Position numbers and translations under genes: made by a program
From: Streptomyces lincolnensis
GTDB lineage: Bacteria; Actinomycetota; Actinomycetes; Streptomycetales; Streptomycetaceae
Length of the DNA: 64,000 nt
Assembly: GCF_021173675.1 (NCBI RefSeq)
Contig: NZ_JAIHON010000006.1
Span: 248,001 to 312,000 of the forward strand
Direction: 5' to 3'
Notes under the pieces: model-generated
What the model saw: the letters and a program-made list of their open reading frames with translations, nothing else
Database searches by the model: none
What the model was told of the DNA's origin: nothing
In this document: one piece after another, positions 14,120 through 22,026 of the stretch
Layout of the letters: the number at the start of each line of letters is the position of its first letter
Position numbering within the stretch: the first letter of the stretch is position 1

Positions 14120-14674
14120 TCACGAGGCCGCCGCGGAGACGGTCGGAGCGCCCTTGTACGTGCCGTGTTCTCGGTAGTGGCGGTCCCCGGCGTTCTTCGC
14201 CTCCCGGCACGGCGGGCACAAAGGCTCCTTCCGCCGGCTGTGCCGTCGGGCGCCCTGGTACGTGCCGCACTGAGCCGGAGGCGCGGCGGACTGGCGCTGC
14301 GCCTTCTCCTGCCTCCACTCGGCCTGTGTACGAACTCGGCTCAACGCCTCACACAGGGGCGTGTCGTCGGCCGGGAACCAGATCCGGAGGGTCCGGTAGT
14401 CGATGCCGAGGCGCCGCGAGATCAGCGCGCGATCAGTACCGCGCTGGAGCAGGGTGTCCGCCGCGAAGGCGGTCTCGGGGCCGGTGAGCTTCCAGTCGCC
14501 TGTGCGGAGGCCGTTGACCGCCAGTTCAATGGCGAGCAGATCGAGCAGCATGAGGCCGTCGGCGGTCGCCAGCCACACGGTGGGCACGGCGAGGTTCGTA
14601 ACCCGAATCCAGTCCCGCTGGCGGCCGGGAACGGCCGCGGGAAAGGTACTGAGAGTCCCATCGGTGCGGGTCAC
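14120..14674 (-). CDS. HTH protein with CGT-RH-CREA C-terminal motif
   Basis: 184 aa, GTG 14674 overlapping the upstream stop. A central HTH-like stretch (RGTDRALISRRLGIDYRTLRI) precedes a C-terminal Cys/His module (CGTYQGARRHSRRKEPLCPP then CREA) homologous to the tail of the WhiB-like protein. It is probably a small DNA-binding regulator. Family unknown. Confidence 0.62.
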   Translation of the reverse strand: MTRTDGTLSTFPAAVPGRQRDWIRVTNLAVPTVWLATADGLMLLDLLAIELAVNGLRTGDWKLTGPETAFAADTLLQRGTDRALISRRLGIDYRTLRIWFPADDTPLCEALSRVRTQAEWRQEKAQRQSAAPPAQCGTYQGARRHSRRKEPLCPPCREAKNAGDRHYREHGTYKGAPTVSAAAS

Positions 14675-14985
14675 GAACTCACCGCCTCGAACAAGCTCAT
14701 CTGCTCGGCCGCGGAGCGATCGGCGGACCGCACGATCTGGTCGGCCAGCCAGAGGGCCACCAGCAGGGCGCAGATCAGTTCCTTCTGCCTCTCGCCCAGC
14801 CAGAACCGGTGCTCCGAGCCCCAACCGTGTGTGCTCTTGCCACAGTTGATGCACATCCGCTCCGTACCGCTGACGTCGGCCTCGGTGTCGCGGATCTCGT
14901 AGAGGACGTGCTCAGCGCGTTGTCCGCAGCGCCAGCAGCGCATCGTCCGGGCCCTCGCCCGCCCGGTCCACTCGACCACGCTCAT
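14671..14985 (-). CDS. Small zinc-ribbon protein
   Basis: 104 aa, ATG 14985 overlapping the helicase stop. CWRCGQRAEHVLYEI and MCINCGKSTHG form a two-knuckle zinc ribbon. The C-terminal half is helical (LICALLVALWLADQIVRSA), partly hydrophobic. Function unknown. Confidence 0.6.
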   Translation of the reverse strand: MSVVEWTGRARARTMRCWRCGQRAEHVLYEIRDTEADVSGTERMCINCGKSTHGWGSEHRFWLGERQKELICALLVALWLADQIVRSADRSAAEQMSLFEAVSS

Positions 14986-16451
14986 TCGCTCACCGCCGTG
15001 ACGGTGGACACCCAGGCGAGGGCGGTGTCGTCGAGCTGCTCGCGCGCCCGGGTCACCGCCACGTACGCCAGGCGGGCCTCCTCGCGCGGCAGGACCACCA
15101 GGCCGGTCTTCTGGTGCGGCTTCGGCGCGCGGAAGTCCGCGTGGATACGGACCGCCGGCCACTCGCGGCCCTTCGACCGGTGCGCGGTCGACACGACCAG
15201 CTCGGCCTGCTGCTCCGAGCACAGTCCGTCGGCTGCCGAAACGATCCGCTCGGGCCCGTGCTCATCGATGAGCTTCACCAGGACCTCAAGGGAGCCGTCC
15301 TCTTCGGCGGCGTACTGGCGGACGTCGTCCCAGGAGGCGAAGCCCATCAGCTCCGGGTGGTCGGTCGGCTTGCCGCCCTGGAGGGCTTCGGCGGCCCAGG
15401 CGAGCTGCTTGATGGCGCTGCCCCCGCCGACGAGGGCGACCTTCCGGCCCTCACCGAGGGCGTGCATCACGATGCCCATGGCGCCCGCGTTCGTACGACA
15501 GAGGATCGCGTCCGGGGCGTCGAGCGAGCCGATGGTGGACTCGGCGGCCTCCCAGCCGGTGAGGCGGAGCGGCGCATCGATCAGGCGCAGCCACTGGTTG
15601 GCGCGGGCGGCGATCGCCGGGCCGAACCGGAACGACTGGCTCAACGTCAGCTCGGGGCAGCCGAGTTCGTCCACGAACTTGGCCAGGGCGTCGTTGGCGC
15701 CGCGCCAGCTGTAGATCTGCTGGGCGGAGTCGCCGACGGCGATGCGCTGGGCGTGCTCCTGGGCGAGGAGGACGGCGGAGAGGACGTCGTTGGTGTCCTG
15801 CGCCTCGTCGAGGAGGACCACGTCCGTGGGGATGGTCGGCCGGCTGAGGGCCCACATCTTCAGGTAGTGGTCGTGGCTGAGGTTGAGGACGCTGTCGTCG
15901 TTCTTCAGGTCCTCCCACGCGGCCCGGGCCACGGGCAGGATCAGCTTGACGACTTCGCCGCGGTTCTTCTTCAGGCCGTCGAAGTGGGGGACGTGCTTCT
16001 GGATGATCTCGGCGTCGGCGCTGTGGCAGAACCGGGTGACGGTGTCCAGCGCCATCCGCATGATGATCTTCGAGGTCATGGCCTTCATGCCGCCGAGGTC
16101 CGTGAGGATCGTAGGGGTCGCGCCGATGATGCCGAGGATCGAGCGGACGTCGATGGCCTGCGCGGCCTGGTGCGCGGTCTGGCGCGGCCGCTGGAGACGG
16201 GCGCCGTACTTCGGGTCGAAGGCGAGGCCGTGGCCGGTCTTGCAGACGACCGTGCCGGGGAAGGATCGGCGGGCGTCGGCGGCGATCGCGCTGTTGTAGG
16301 CGACGTACGTCATCCGGCGCCGCCGGTCGGACCGGGCGATCATCTTGAGGGTCGAGGACTTGCCGCAGCCTGCGCCGGCCTGGAGGACCAGGTCCAGCCC
16401 GTCGCCGTACGCGTCGATCGCTTCGGTCTGCTCTGGGGTGGGGTTCACCAC
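14982..16451 (-). CDS. UvrD/Rep-family superfamily 1 DNA helicase
   Basis: 489 aa, GTG 16451 (a second GTG follows) with AGGAGG about 11 nt upstream. SF1 motifs are in order: Walker A AGAGCGKSST, motif II LLDEAQDTND, motif III QIYSWRGA, motif IV LSQSFRFGP, motif V STAHRSKGREWP and motif VI LAYVAVTRAREQLD. It is shorter than host UvrD and resembles compact F-box-type helicases found in phages. It probably unwinds DNA in replication or recombination. Confidence 0.9.
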   Translation of the reverse strand: MVNPTPEQTEAIDAYGDGLDLVLQAGAGCGKSSTLKMIARSDRRRRMTYVAYNSAIAADARRSFPGTVVCKTGHGLAFDPKYGARLQRPRQTAHQAAQAIDVRSILGIIGATPTILTDLGGMKAMTSKIIMRMALDTVTRFCHSADAEIIQKHVPHFDGLKKNRGEVVKLILPVARAAWEDLKNDDSVLNLSHDHYLKMWALSRPTIPTDVVLLDEAQDTNDVLSAVLLAQEHAQRIAVGDSAQQIYSWRGANDALAKFVDELGCPELTLSQSFRFGPAIAARANQWLRLIDAPLRLTGWEAAESTIGSLDAPDAILCRTNAGAMGIVMHALGEGRKVALVGGGSAIKQLAWAAEALQGGKPTDHPELMGFASWDDVRQYAAEEDGSLEVLVKLIDEHGPERIVSAADGLCSEQQAELVVSTAHRSKGREWPAVRIHADFRAPKPHQKTGLVVLPREEARLAYVAVTRAREQLDDTALAWVSTVTAVSE

Positions 16452-16477
16452 TGGGGTGCACCTCCTCTCTGGAAGGT

Positions 16478-16513
16478 GCGGGCCCGCCCCGCATGGGGTC
16501 GGGGCGGGCCCGC
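16478..16513 (-). terminator. Strong hairpin between ATPase and helicase genes
   Basis: A perfect 13-bp stem: GCGGGCCCGCCCC (16478-16490) with GGGGCGGGCCCGC (16501-16513). It follows the stop of the Sak4-like gene and could reduce transcription of the downstream replication genes or stabilise the upstream message. Confidence 0.55.
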
Positions 16514-16526
16514 GGTCAGTGGTGAA

Positions 16527-17834
16527 TCAGGCGGACGTGAGGGCTTCGTTCTCCAGGCCCTGGACCATCTCGGCGAAGTCGGCGGCCGCGGTCTCCCCGC
16601 GCTCACCGAAGTTCGTGAGCGTGTCGAGCAGGGTCTGTGCCTCGTCCTTGGTCAGGTCGTTCGCCGAGCCGATCTGGCGGCCGATGATCAGCGAGGTCGC
16701 GTGGAGCCGTGCGGCTCGCGAGTCCTTGTGGCCGAGGCCGACCTTCGTGAAGCAGGCGTGCATCATCCGCATCTGCGGCGCGGTGACGGGGGCCGGGCTC
16801 TGCTCCTGCTCGGCGGCGCGCCTGTGGTCGACCTCGGCGAGGACGGCGGCCTCTTGCTCTGCGGGCGTCTCGGGGCGCTCGGTAGTCGGGGCGCTGTCCT
16901 GGTTGTGCCCGGCAGGCGGCGTTGACGGGGTCGTGACGCCCGTCGTGACGGGCTTGACGGCCTGCCCGTACTCCTTGATGACGTCCCCGAGCTTCGCGGG
17001 CTCCCCGGTCTTCGGGTGCAGCAGATCAGCACCGAGGAGACGCCGGCTGTTGGCCTGACCGTGCAGCTCCAGCGCCCGGTCATACGTCAGACCCTCGCGG
17101 ACCAGTTCGTCCACGATGACCTGGACGGGGTCCACGCCCTGGCCGAGCTGCTCCAGGATCGCCTCGGCGAATTCCTCGCCGGGGTGGTGGACGCAGGCGC
17201 CGTCCAGGGCGGTGTACCGGGTCTTGGTGACGGTGCCCGCGCCCTGCACCATGTCGATCACGACATCGACTTCGTACTCGGCGCCTTCACGCTGGACCGT
17301 TTTGACACCCAGCTTCGTCACCTTGCCGCCGGACAGCTCGTAATCGTTCTTCGTCCGCATGGTGACGATCACGTGGCCAGGGAAGCCAAGCAAGACGTCC
17401 AGCATGTCCTGCTCCAGCTTGTTGACCGGGTCCCAGGCGGAGAACTTCCCGCCGCTGATCTTCCGGCCCTCTTCCTCGACGCGGGCGAGGAGACCGCCCT
17501 TGCCCGCCCAGAAGTGCGACCAGCTGTCGATGATGAGGACGGCGAGCCGGGCCTCCTCGGCGGCCTTGACCGCGGCGATCAGGTTCTCCGGGGAGCAGAA
17601 CGCCATCGGCAGGTGCACGAACTCGTGCGCCTCGATGTCGGGCCGACCGGGGACGGGGGCGTACTTGAGGGCGGAGCCACGCTCCGTGTCGACGACGCCG
17701 ATTGGGCCGCCCTTGGCGAAGCCCTCAGCCATGCGGAGGGCGGTCTTGGTCTTGCCGGAGCCGCCAGGGCCTTGGAGGGCGACGCGGGCCCGGGCGGTCT
17801 CGCGGGTCGCCGGGGCGAAGGTGAAGGTGGTCAT
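16527..17834 (-). CDS. Sak4-like RecA-fold ATPase (phage recombination)
   Basis: 435 aa, ATG 17834 with GGAG upstream. Walker A is LQGPGGSGKTKTALRMA at about residue 20 and a Walker B-like strand AVLIIDSWSHFW near 100. The N-terminal 240 residues fit the AAA_24/Sak4 group of single-strand annealing ATPases. A low-complexity linker carrying the dispersed element (VTTGVTTPSTPP) leads to a C-terminal helical domain. Phage Sak4 proteins work with their SSB; an ssb lies downstream in this operon. Confidence 0.75.
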   Translation of the reverse strand: MTTFTFAPATRETARARVALQGPGGSGKTKTALRMAEGFAKGGPIGVVDTERGSALKYAPVPGRPDIEAHEFVHLPMAFCSPENLIAAVKAAEEARLAVLIIDSWSHFWAGKGGLLARVEEEGRKISGGKFSAWDPVNKLEQDMLDVLLGFPGHVIVTMRTKNDYELSGGKVTKLGVKTVQREGAEYEVDVVIDMVQGAGTVTKTRYTALDGACVHHPGEEFAEAILEQLGQGVDPVQVIVDELVREGLTYDRALELHGQANSRRLLGADLLHPKTGEPAKLGDVIKEYGQAVKPVTTGVTTPSTPPAGHNQDSAPTTERPETPAEQEAAVLAEVDHRRAAEQEQSPAPVTAPQMRMMHACFTKVGLGHKDSRAARLHATSLIIGRQIGSANDLTKDEAQTLLDTLTNFGERGETAAADFAEMVQGLENEALTSA

Positions 17835-18130
17835 GTCGTGCTCCGGTTGTCGCGCGGGTTCGGGATGACGGGGCGGAGAGGAGCCGCGGCGAGGCGGCGG
17901 ACGGCGTTCACGACGCGCATCGAGGCGCTGTACGCGCGCTGCTTCTTCCGGAAAGCCGCGTCGCTGTCGGTCGCGGCCCGGCGGAACTTGCCGTCGAGCT
18001 GCTGCTCCACGGCGGCCGCGAGCTCGGTGCCGGTCTCCTTGCGGAGCTCGGCGAGCAACTGCGCAGCCTCGCCCGGGCGGAGGGCCCGGCCGGAGGTGAG
18101 GGCCTGGTAGACCCGGCTGTAGGCGCTCAC
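17831..18130 (-). CDS. Small basic hypothetical protein
   Basis: 99 aa, GTG 18130 overlapping both neighbours. It is entirely helical and basic (ALRPGEAAQLLAELRKETG, AYSASMRVVNAVRRLAA). It is encoded just before the Sak4-like ATPase and might be a partner of it. No domain recognised. Confidence 0.58.
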   Translation of the reverse strand: MSAYSRVYQALTSGRALRPGEAAQLLAELRKETGTELAAAVEQQLDGKFRRAATDSDAAFRKKQRAYSASMRVVNAVRRLAAAPLRPVIPNPRDNRSTT

Positions 18131-18831
18131 TCGGCGGCCTCCGGGTCGTACTTGGAGGCGATCTCCAGGGCGGTCACGACGTAGCCGGTCGGGCCCTCGG
18201 CGTCGTCGACCGTGGCGACCAGCTCGGCGACGCCGTCCTCCTCGTCCTCGATCCAGTCGAAGGCTGCGGTGGGGAGGTCGCGGCGAGCGTGGTCCTCAGC
18301 GTGCTTCCGGGCCTCGATCTGCGTCGTGTACTGGCCGAGGGGAACCGAGTCCCACTGGGCGCAGTAGATGACGAGCGCGGGCGCCTCGGCCTGGTCCTCG
18401 TTGCGGAGGACCTGGGTGGGGGCGAAGGTGCGCGTCAGCCGGTCCGACCCCGGACGGAAGAAGTCGACGGGAGTGGCGTCGGCCGCCGTGCGGCTGCACT
18501 TCTCCAGCGTCTCCTCCTGGAGCGGCTTGCTGCCGGCCGGAACCGGCAGGGCCCCGAGCTCACACACGGCCGTCTCGACGTCCTGGATCGGCTCGCCGAC
18601 GTAGCGGGCGTCCACGCGGGCGCCGTACTCCGTCAGCTCCTGCCGGGCCTCGAACGCTCCCGCAGGGGCGTACACGGACGGCCGACCGGCCCTCTTGAGA
18701 GCTCCGCGGATCGACCGCACGACGGCACTCGCGGACTCGCTGGAGCTGTACTCACCGACCTCCTGCCACTGGCCAGGGTTGGCACGGCAGACGGAGGCGA
18801 CCATGACGTGGTCGACGTTCCTGCGCCTCAT
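18127..18831 (-). CDS. Hypothetical protein
   Basis: 234 aa from ATG 18831, which overlaps the upstream stop (ATGA). The frame stays open further upstream but overlaps another gene. Features: a basic start (MRRRNVDH), TAVCELGALPVPAG, and a C-terminal acidic region (FDWIEDEEDGVAELVATVDD) with strands. I recognise no family. Confidence 0.57.
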   Translation of the reverse strand: MRRRNVDHVMVASVCRANPGQWQEVGEYSSSESASAVVRSIRGALKRAGRPSVYAPAGAFEARQELTEYGARVDARYVGEPIQDVETAVCELGALPVPAGSKPLQEETLEKCSRTAADATPVDFFRPGSDRLTRTFAPTQVLRNEDQAEAPALVIYCAQWDSVPLGQYTTQIEARKHAEDHARRDLPTAAFDWIEDEEDGVAELVATVDDAEGPTGYVVTALEIASKYDPEAAE

Positions 18832-19181
18832 GCCGACACACCGCCCTCGGGCAGCACGTCGCCGTGCCCGTCGAGGTACTCGAAGCCCTGGTAGTAGATG
18901 CGCACGCCAGACTGGCTGCTGCTGACCTCGTGAAGCCGGTACGGACGGCCAGTTTTGGCGAACACCCGGTCGTTGCTGACCTCGACCTTGGCACCGCGCA
19001 ACGCCCTCGCGAGCTCCTGCGCGATCTCCACGACCTGGCCGGTCTGCGAATTCCAGGCCGAATCCACACGGATGTGGCCGTCGTGCTGGAGCTGCCAGTC
19101 GATCGGGAGCTGGCCCAGGCGCGGGCGCTTCGCGATCAGCATCTGCACAACCGCGGCCTGAACGGGAATCTGGTTCTTCAT
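18828..19181 (-). CDS. Hypothetical protein
   Basis: 117 aa, ATG 19181 overlapping the upstream stop. A helical N terminus (QAAVVQMLIAKRPRLG) is followed by strands (WQLQHDGHIRVDSAW, SGVRIYYQGFEYLDG). It shares the motif YYQGFEYLDGHGD with a loosely similar WFYQGVRTADG in the next upstream gene, hinting at a common fold. Confidence 0.57.
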   Translation of the reverse strand: MKNQIPVQAAVVQMLIAKRPRLGQLPIDWQLQHDGHIRVDSAWNSQTGQVVEIAQELARALRGAKVEVSNDRVFAKTGRPYRLHEVSSSQSGVRIYYQGFEYLDGHGDVLPEGGVSA

Positions 19182-19942
19182 GCGGTCTCACCACCCGTCA
19201 TGACGGGCGTGACCTGCTGTGACGGGGTCCCCGTGACGGGCGTCACCGGACCGGCGTGCTGAACGATGCTCGCCAGCGTGCAACGCTCCGGTCGGCCGTC
19301 CACCGACAGCAGCGGCATGCCGTCCGCCGTCCGAACGCCCTGGTAGAACCACACGTCACCGCGGGCGTCCTGCTGCGGGAGCGCCAGGTCGTAGACGATG
19401 CCCTCGAACTCGAACGGGGCCTTGGCGATCTCCTTCGCGTGCGCCCGGGCCTGCGGCAGGTCGTACGCCACGACACCGACACGGACGCCGTCACGGTGAC
19501 CGTCACCGGCAACCATGTACGGCAGAGCCGTCTCCTTGTCGTGCTGGATCCCGAAGTACCTGCGCCACTCGCCCCACTGGGACTGGTTCACGATGTGCAG
19601 GGAGACGAGGATCCGGTCACCGTCCAGCTGGATGTTCTGAACCGAGGGGTGTTCGCCGATGTGCCGCTGGATGACGGCGGCGACCCGGCGGGCCCGCTCG
19701 CAGGACTCATCCCAGACGAGGGCCTGCTGCTCCAGGTCGGTCAACTCCGGCTGCTGCTCCTGGTGCTCGCGTGCCTCGTCGTCAGCGGACTTGCGCTTCA
19801 GCACCATGCCGAATGTGCGCTCAGGGTCGACCAGCATGCCGACGCCGTCGAGGGCGTGGGCGATGGCGGCCGCCGGGTCACTGCCGCTGGAGGCCAGCGC
19901 TGTACGGATCACGCGGACGGCGTGGGGGAGGTTCTTGTTCAC
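19178..19942 (-). CDS. Hypothetical protein with C-terminal repeat linker
   Basis: 254 aa, GTG 19942 overlapping the sigma-factor stop. An N-terminal helical part (LPHAVRVIRTALASSG) precedes an alpha/beta domain (LDGDRILVSLHIVNQSQW, DVWFYQGVRTADGMPLL). It ends in a V/T/P/G tail (PVTPVTGTPSQQVTPVMTGG) created by two or three copies of the dispersed DNA element. Function unknown. Confidence 0.58.
   Translation of the reverse strand: MNKNLPHAVRVIRTALASSGSDPAAAIAHALDGVGMLVDPERTFGMVLKRKSADDEAREHQEQQPELTDLEQQALVWDESCERARRVAAVIQRHIGEHPSVQNIQLDGDRILVSLHIVNQSQWGEWRRYFGIQHDKETALPYMVAGDGHRDGVRVGVVAYDLPQARAHAKEIAKAPFEFEGIVYDLALPQQDARGDVWFYQGVRTADGMPLLSVDGRPERCTLASIVQHAGPVTPVTGTPSQQVTPVMTGGETA
19234..19245. 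repeat. Dispersed TGACGSSCGTCA element
   Basis: TGACGGGCGTCA; a variant TGACGGGCGTGA lies at 19201-19212 next to a CGTCATGACG palindrome (19196-19205), giving a dense cluster at one gene end. Confidence 0.6.
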
Positions 19943-20586
19943 GCCGCGACCCCCTCGGCAGCGAGGGCGCGACGCACATTGGCGCGCAAGTTGTTCTTCG
20001 CCCGGTCCGTGAGGGTCTTCACCGCGCCGGACCCGCGGCCGAGCCGGGCCGACGCCTCCGCCAGCGGCAGCTCCTCCAGGAACCGCAGCCGGAGGCACTC
20101 CTGCTGCGACGGGAGCAACGACTCCATCGCGGCCTGTACGGTCGCGGCCGCATCGCCGGCCTCCAGGCGACGCAGGGTGGTCTCCTCCGCAGACTCGACC
20201 GTGCCCGTCAGCGACTCCAGCCACGGTGTCCGGTCATCAGCGCCCGCGACGGGCGGCGTCAGCACCTCCAGGCGGGTGCGGGCGGCCTTGCAGTGATCCG
20301 CGTGGATGTTGCGGGCAATGACGGTCAACCAGGCGCCGAAGCCACCCGAGCCCGGCCGGTCGACGAAGCTGTCGAGGTTCCGGAGCGCGCGGATGAACGT
20401 CTCGCTCGTCAGGTCCTCGGCCAGGTGCCGGTTGCCCGTCCGGAAGACGAGGAAGCGGTACACCTCGGGCTGGTGGTCGTTGTAGAGGGTGGCGAAGGCG
20501 TCGCGGTCACCCGCGGCGGCCTGGACCACCAGGGCGGCCGTGAAGCCTCCCGTGGGGTTGATCTTGGCGTTAGCCTGTGCAGACAC
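19939..20586 (-). CDS. ECF-like RNA polymerase sigma factor
   Basis: 215 aa, GTG 20586 with AAAGGAG 6-7 nt upstream. Region 2 is clear (DRDAFATLYNDHQPEVYRF, HLAEDLTSETFIRALRNL, GFGAWLTVIARNIHADHCK). Region 4 has LPSQQECLRLRFLEELPLAE and an HTH ending in VKTLTDRAKNNL. It is the first enzyme-type gene of the leftward operon after the switch regulator, so it may drive the downstream early genes or later phage genes. Confidence 0.85.
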   Translation of the reverse strand: MSAQANAKINPTGGFTAALVVQAAAGDRDAFATLYNDHQPEVYRFLVFRTGNRHLAEDLTSETFIRALRNLDSFVDRPGSGGFGAWLTVIARNIHADHCKAARTRLEVLTPPVAGADDRTPWLESLTGTVESAEETTLRRLEAGDAAATVQAAMESLLPSQQECLRLRFLEELPLAEASARLGRGSGAVKTLTDRAKNNLRANVRRALAAEGVAA

Positions 20587-20660
20587 CAGATCTCCTTTGA
20601 CGTAGGGGTTTTCGGTGTGGGGGTCGTCCCGGGTCGCATCCGGGGCGGCCCCGTTGGCGT

Positions 20661-21158
20661 TCAGCCGACGGGCTGTCGCTGCATGCCGGCGAGGACGGCG
20701 TGCGGGTCGAAGCGGCGAGAGCTGCCGACGTAGATCAGGCCGGGCCAGATCTCGTCCCGCTCTCGTGCGTCGGTGATCTGCTTGTCGATCCAGCTCATGG
20801 ACTTCCGCAGGAACGTCGCGAGCTCCCGCTGGTCCATCAGCCGCTCTGGCAGTGCCGACTTTCGGCGTTCCGGAATCTTGGATCCGCCTGTGGATGTAGA
20901 TTCCGTGGGCGTGAAAACGGAGCTCGCGAAGAGGGTGGCGATCTCCCTGTCGAGGGCGGCGGCGATCAGCTCTGCGGCACGGTCGCTGCATTCCTCGCGG
21001 GCGCTCTTGCCGCCGCCCACGATGAAGCCGACGTACGAGCCCGAGATGCCCTTGCCCTCGGGGTCGACTTCCTTCGTCTTGGCGGCGAGGCGCGGGATGT
21101 CCAGCTCAGCCGCCTTCATGGCGGCCCGCAGCGGGGCACCTTTGTCCAGTCGTCGCAT
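20661..21158 (-). CDS. XRE-type HTH fused to excisionase-like DNA-binding domain
   Basis: 165 aa from ATG 21158 (GGAGG upstream; an earlier ATG at 21176 lacks a site). Residues 5-70 look like a Cro/XRE domain (LDIPRLAAKTKEVDPEGKG, ISGSYVGFIVGGGK). Residues 110-165 look like a winged-helix excisionase/MerR module (DQRELATFLRKSMSWIDKQI, SRRFDPHAVLAGM). It is the first leftward gene, divergent from the repressor-like gene, and probably acts as a Cro-like switch and/or directionality factor. Confidence 0.7.
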   Translation of the reverse strand: MRRLDKGAPLRAAMKAAELDIPRLAAKTKEVDPEGKGISGSYVGFIVGGGKSAREECSDRAAELIAAALDREIATLFASSVFTPTESTSTGGSKIPERRKSALPERLMDQRELATFLRKSMSWIDKQITDARERDEIWPGLIYVGSSRRFDPHAVLAGMQRQPVG

Positions 21159-21230
21159 GGTGAACCTCCGGCGCATGGCCGAATAGGAGTGCTGTGCGGA
21201 TCTTGCTGACCTGCACGTTCTACAGTCTGC

Positions 21231-21369
21231 ATGTAGATGTGGATCGAGTCAAGAGGGGTGTCTAGGGGTGTTGAAGACGCCGGACAGGGGCGCATGGGGG
21301 TCGTGTAGATGCCCCGGCGTACCGTCAAATACAGGTCATGGCTCTTCGATCTACTTGCACATGTAGATG
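21231..21369. promoter_or_regulatory. Divergent switch region with repeated TGTAGATG operators
   Basis: ATGTAGATG at 21231, GTGTAGATG at 21304 and ATGTAGATG at 21361 lie between the XRE/excisionase gene and the repressor-like gene. The last forms an inverted repeat with ATCTAC (21349-21354) and includes the repressor ATG (21367). A TTGACT (minus strand, 21252-21247) lies beside the first copy. Another copy, CATCTACAC, sits at 21942 before the integrase unit. Operator function is inferred. Confidence 0.6.
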
Positions 21370-21810
21370 CCGATGCCCGATCCTTCTCCTGTGACTAACC
21401 ACCAGCCCGACCCTGGAGCGAGCGACGCCGAGGCCCCCGCCCGCGACGGCGAGGATCTGGCGGCACTCCTGGAGCGCCTCCTCGAAGAGGTGCCCGGCAG
21501 AACACAGAAGGAACTGGCCACCGAGGCTGGCGTCTCCTATCAAACGCTGAATGCCTGGGTGAGGCGCACTCGCGGCACTTCGCGTATTGACCCGGACACG
21601 CTGCGATCGCTGGCCAGGGTATTCAGCAAATGGGGTATCGAAGTCAGCGTGCGGCAGTTCTTCGACGCCGCCGGGCGGCCAGTGGCCGGCCCCGCTGACG
21701 AGGAGCGGGAGGCGCACCTGCTCCGGGTCTACCGGCAACTCCCCGAGGACAAGCAGCGATTGCTTGTAGAAGACGCCCAGGTCATGCTCCGGATTGCGTC
21801 TGCCTCGTGA
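21367..21810 (+). CDS. Repressor-like XRE-family regulator
   Basis: 147 aa from ATG 21367; ATG 21373 is also possible. No Shine-Dalgarno is visible, so the mRNA may be leaderless. The HTH is at residues 45-70 (RTQKELATEAGVSYQTLNAW). The C-terminal part (EEREAHLLRVYRQLPEDKQR) is a helical dimerisation-type tail. It is divergent from the leftward early operon and so is the best candidate for the lysogeny repressor, though it lacks a peptidase domain. Confidence 0.75.
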   Translation: MPMPDPSPVTNHQPDPGASDAEAPARDGEDLAALLERLLEEVPGRTQKELATEAGVSYQTLNAWVRRTRGTSRIDPDTLRSLARVFSKWGIEVSVRQFFDAAGRPVAGPADEEREAHLLRVYRQLPEDKQRLLVEDAQVMLRIASAS

Positions 21811-21815
21811 GAAAT

Positions 21816-21840
21816 ACTTAGGGTTGCCTAAGTCTTTCTG
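21816..21840 (+). terminator. Terminator of the repressor-like gene
   Basis: ACTTAGG (21816-21822) pairs with CCTAAGT (21827-21833) around GTTG, followed by CTTTCTG; the next 120 bp are unusually AT-rich for this genome. No gene is evident between here and 22027. Confidence 0.65.
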
Positions 21841-22026
21841 TTATGTTTTGCGCAGGTTAAATGCCCGATTTTAGGAGGCTATTTACCGGTCCGGCTGAGG
21901 CGAAAACAAACTCCCCGGATCGCATAATTGCACCTACACAGCATCTACACACACAGGTACGATCAGTGACCCGCTGTTCTCCCGGAGCGGATGATTCCTG
22001 TCATTGCGCATACCTGGGGGACACCT

